Assembly: GCA_020853995.1 (NCBI GenBank)
Contig: JADYXV010000331.1
Coordinates: forward strand, 1 to 13,962
Length of the DNA stretch: 13,962 nucleotides
Direction: 5' to 3'
From: Novosphingobium sp.
GTDB taxonomy: Bacteria; Pseudomonadota; Alphaproteobacteria; Sphingomonadales; Sphingomonadaceae
Of the stretch, positions 12,581 through 13,962 are shown piece after piece. Position numbers and translations under genes: made by a program. Each line of letters opens with the position of its first letter. Positions within the stretch are counted from its first letter, which is position 1. A model generated the notes under the pieces. That model searched no databases. It saw nothing but the letters and a program-made list of their open reading frames with translations, and was not told where the DNA came from.

Positions 12581-13962
12581 ATGACCAGCATTTATGAAGA
12601 GTTGCGCATTGCGCTCCACGGCATCTGGCTGCGGCGCTGGATTGCGCTGGGAATTGCTTGGGGCGTCTGCCTGCTTGGTTGGCTGATCGTGGCAATGGTT
12701 CCGAACAGCTATGAATCCAAGGCGCGCATTTTCGTCCAGATCGATGATGTGCTGGCTGACCAGATTGGCATTGGTGGTGATCGCAGGCGCGACATCGAAC
12801 GCGTCCGTCAGACACTGACGAGTTCGGTCAACCTCGAAAAAGTGATCCGCGCCACACGGCTGGGCGATAATGTTACGGACGACAAGCAGATGCAGGCCGC
12901 GGTTGCGAGCCTGAACAAGCGTATTGCCGTGGTCAGCCAGCAGGACAACCTGTTCCAGATCACCGGTACTGCTGGCGGTGGTGGCCGCAACGATGCCGAA
13001 AATGCAAAGTTGGCGCAGGACATCGTTCAAAAGATGATCGACATTTTCCGCGAGGAAAACCTGGCTGGCGGCCGTGGAGAAATGACCGACACGCTGGCAT
13101 TCCTTGATCAGCAATTGTCGGATCGCAAAACCGCGCTTGAAGCGGCCGAGCTCAAGCGCACGGAATTTGAAGCCAAAAATGCCGACATGATTCCCGGAAG
13201 CGGATCGGTCATGACCAAGATCGAAGCGGCGCGCGGTGAAATGCGCGATGTCGAATCGAACCTGCTTGCGGCGCAAAGCGCGCTGGCATCGATCAACGGC
13301 CAGCTTTCCGGCACTCCGCAAACTATCGCCATGCCCGGCGTTGCGGGCGGGGCGAAAGGCGCTTTGCAACAGGCGCTGTCCGAGCTTGGATCAATGCGGG
13401 CACGCGGGCTGACCGACAGCCATCCCGATGTCATTTCGGCAAAAGCCCAGATCGCCAGCCTCCAGCGTTCGGCAAGCGCCGAAGGTCCGGGCGGTGGCGC
13501 TCCCAATCCTGCATACAGTTCGCTCATCTCGATCAAGGCCGATCGCGAAGCCAGCCTTGTTGCGCTGCAATCGCGCAAGGCTTCGTTGATGGCAGAAATT
13601 GCCAGTCTTTCGGCCCAGCAATATGGCGAGCCCGCCGTTGCTGCCGAAGCTTCGCGCATTGGCCGCGATTACGATGTCCTCAAAGAGCAGTACGACAAGC
13701 TGCTGCGCGACCGTGAAGCGCTGCGCCTGCGTGGCCAGGTGGAAACAGAGCGGGATGCAGTAAAGTTCGAAGTCATTGATCCGCCGACAATGCCTGCCAG
13801 CCCTGCCGCGCCAGACCGTCCGATGCTGCTCATGCTGGTGCTGGTTGCGGGAATTGGCGCGGGTTGTGCCGGGGCCTTTGCATTGGGCCAGTTGAAGTCT
13901 GCCTATTCCACCACTGGCCAGCTTGAACGGGCAACGGGTTTGACGGTGATCGGATCAATATC
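12581..13962 (+). CDS. XrtA-associated polysaccharide chain-length determinant (Wzz/PCP-like), 3' end outside window
   Basis: An inner-membrane polysaccharide co-polymerase that would set chain length and work with the export lipoprotein. 460 codons are visible and the frame is open at the window edge; the family (TIGR03007) is about 500 aa, so only a short C-terminal tail is missing. The Wzz domain starts at the N-terminus, with TM1 at about 20-40 and the usual ESKARIFVQ just after it. A long periplasmic helical/coiled-coil region spans about 170-390, including a stretch typical of GNVR regions, GLTDSHPDVISAKAQIASLQ (about 284-303). A PPTMPASPAAPDRP proline-rich segment then precedes TM2 (about 414-433). 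No Walker kinase motif is seen in the visible part, so a separate tyrosine autokinase is expected downstream. It is the second gene after the export lipoprotein. Confidence 0.92.
   Translation, partial: MTSIYEELRIALHGIWLRRWIALGIAWGVCLLGWLIVAMVPNSYESKARIFVQIDDVLADQIGIGGDRRRDIERVRQTLTSSVNLEKVIRATRLGDNVTDDKQMQAAVASLNKRIAVVSQQDNLFQITGTAGGGGRNDAENAKLAQDIVQKMIDIFREENLAGGRGEMTDTLAFLDQQLSDRKTALEAAELKRTEFEAKNADMIPGSGSVMTKIEAARGEMRDVESNLLAAQSALASINGQLSGTPQTIAMPGVAGGAKGALQQALSELGSMRARGLTDSHPDVISAKAQIASLQRSASAEGPGGGAPNPAYSSLISIKADREASLVALQSRKASLMAEIASLSAQQYGEPAVAAEASRIGRDYDVLKEQYDKLLRDREALRLRGQVETERDAVKFEVIDPPTMPASPAAPDRPMLLMLVLVAGIGAGCAGAFALGQLKSAYSTTGQLERATGLTVIGSI

Noticed and set aside
12533..13369. 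278-codon minus-strand open frame opposite the chain-length determinant
   Set aside because: The plus-strand protein has Wzz-type features across the same bases; the minus translation is Arg/His/Gln-rich with no domain, typical of a shadow.

Overview
The window reads as chromosomal DNA of an alphaproteobacterium, most likely a sphingomonad (Novosphingobium/Sphingomonas type). The basis is the moderately high G+C, dense Asp/Gly/Ala-rich proteins, HWE/HisKA_2 signalling, and above all the gene content of an XrtA (exosortase A)/PEP-CTERM-associated exopolysaccharide locus. This placement comes from family recognition, not from a database search.

Left part (about 1-5050) is ordinary housekeeping and catabolism. 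On the minus strand are a membrane-bound HWE/HisKA_2 sensor kinase (58-1095) and, upstream of it, a thiolase (1178-2425), separated by a perfect 12-bp hairpin. Divergent from the thiolase, a plus-strand operon encodes an M20 amidohydrolase (2561-3760), a hotdog thioesterase (3757-4191, ATGA overlap) and a CX5R tyrosine-phosphatase-like protein (4236-5048). Thioredoxin reductase trxB (5183-6151) follows with its own strong ribosome binding site. Bases 1-57 hold no gene I can support.

Right part (6123-13962) is the XrtA-type polysaccharide accessory locus, built around a very compact divergent start region near 8896-8937. Leftward (minus strand) runs a GNAT/CelD-FemAB-like acyltransferase (8895-7903), an acyl carrier protein (7863-7594), a hydrolase-2-like alpha/beta protein lacking a nucleophile (7597-6926) and a hydrolase 1 with a Cys nucleophile (6929-6123). 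The last three are joined by 4-base start/stop overlaps. Rightward runs an AMP-forming acyl-CoA/ACP ligase (8938-10473), coupled by ATGA to a PLP fold-III decarboxylase (10470-11696). After a 211-bp leader come a short OPX/Wza-like export lipoprotein (11908-12555) and a Wzz-like chain-length determinant (12581 to the window end, C-terminus missing). The exosortase, glycosyltransferases and tyrosine autokinase expected in such a locus are not in the window.

How the genes may work together: the ligase, carrier protein, decarboxylase and acyltransferase look like a carrier-protein-tethered small-molecule pathway, comparable in logic to glutamyl-ACP decarboxylation by BtrK in butirosin synthesis. 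The group that is activated, decarboxylated and transferred, perhaps onto the exported polysaccharide, is unknown. This is the part of the window most worth following up. No tRNA, rRNA, CRISPR array, insertion sequence or prophage signal was seen.
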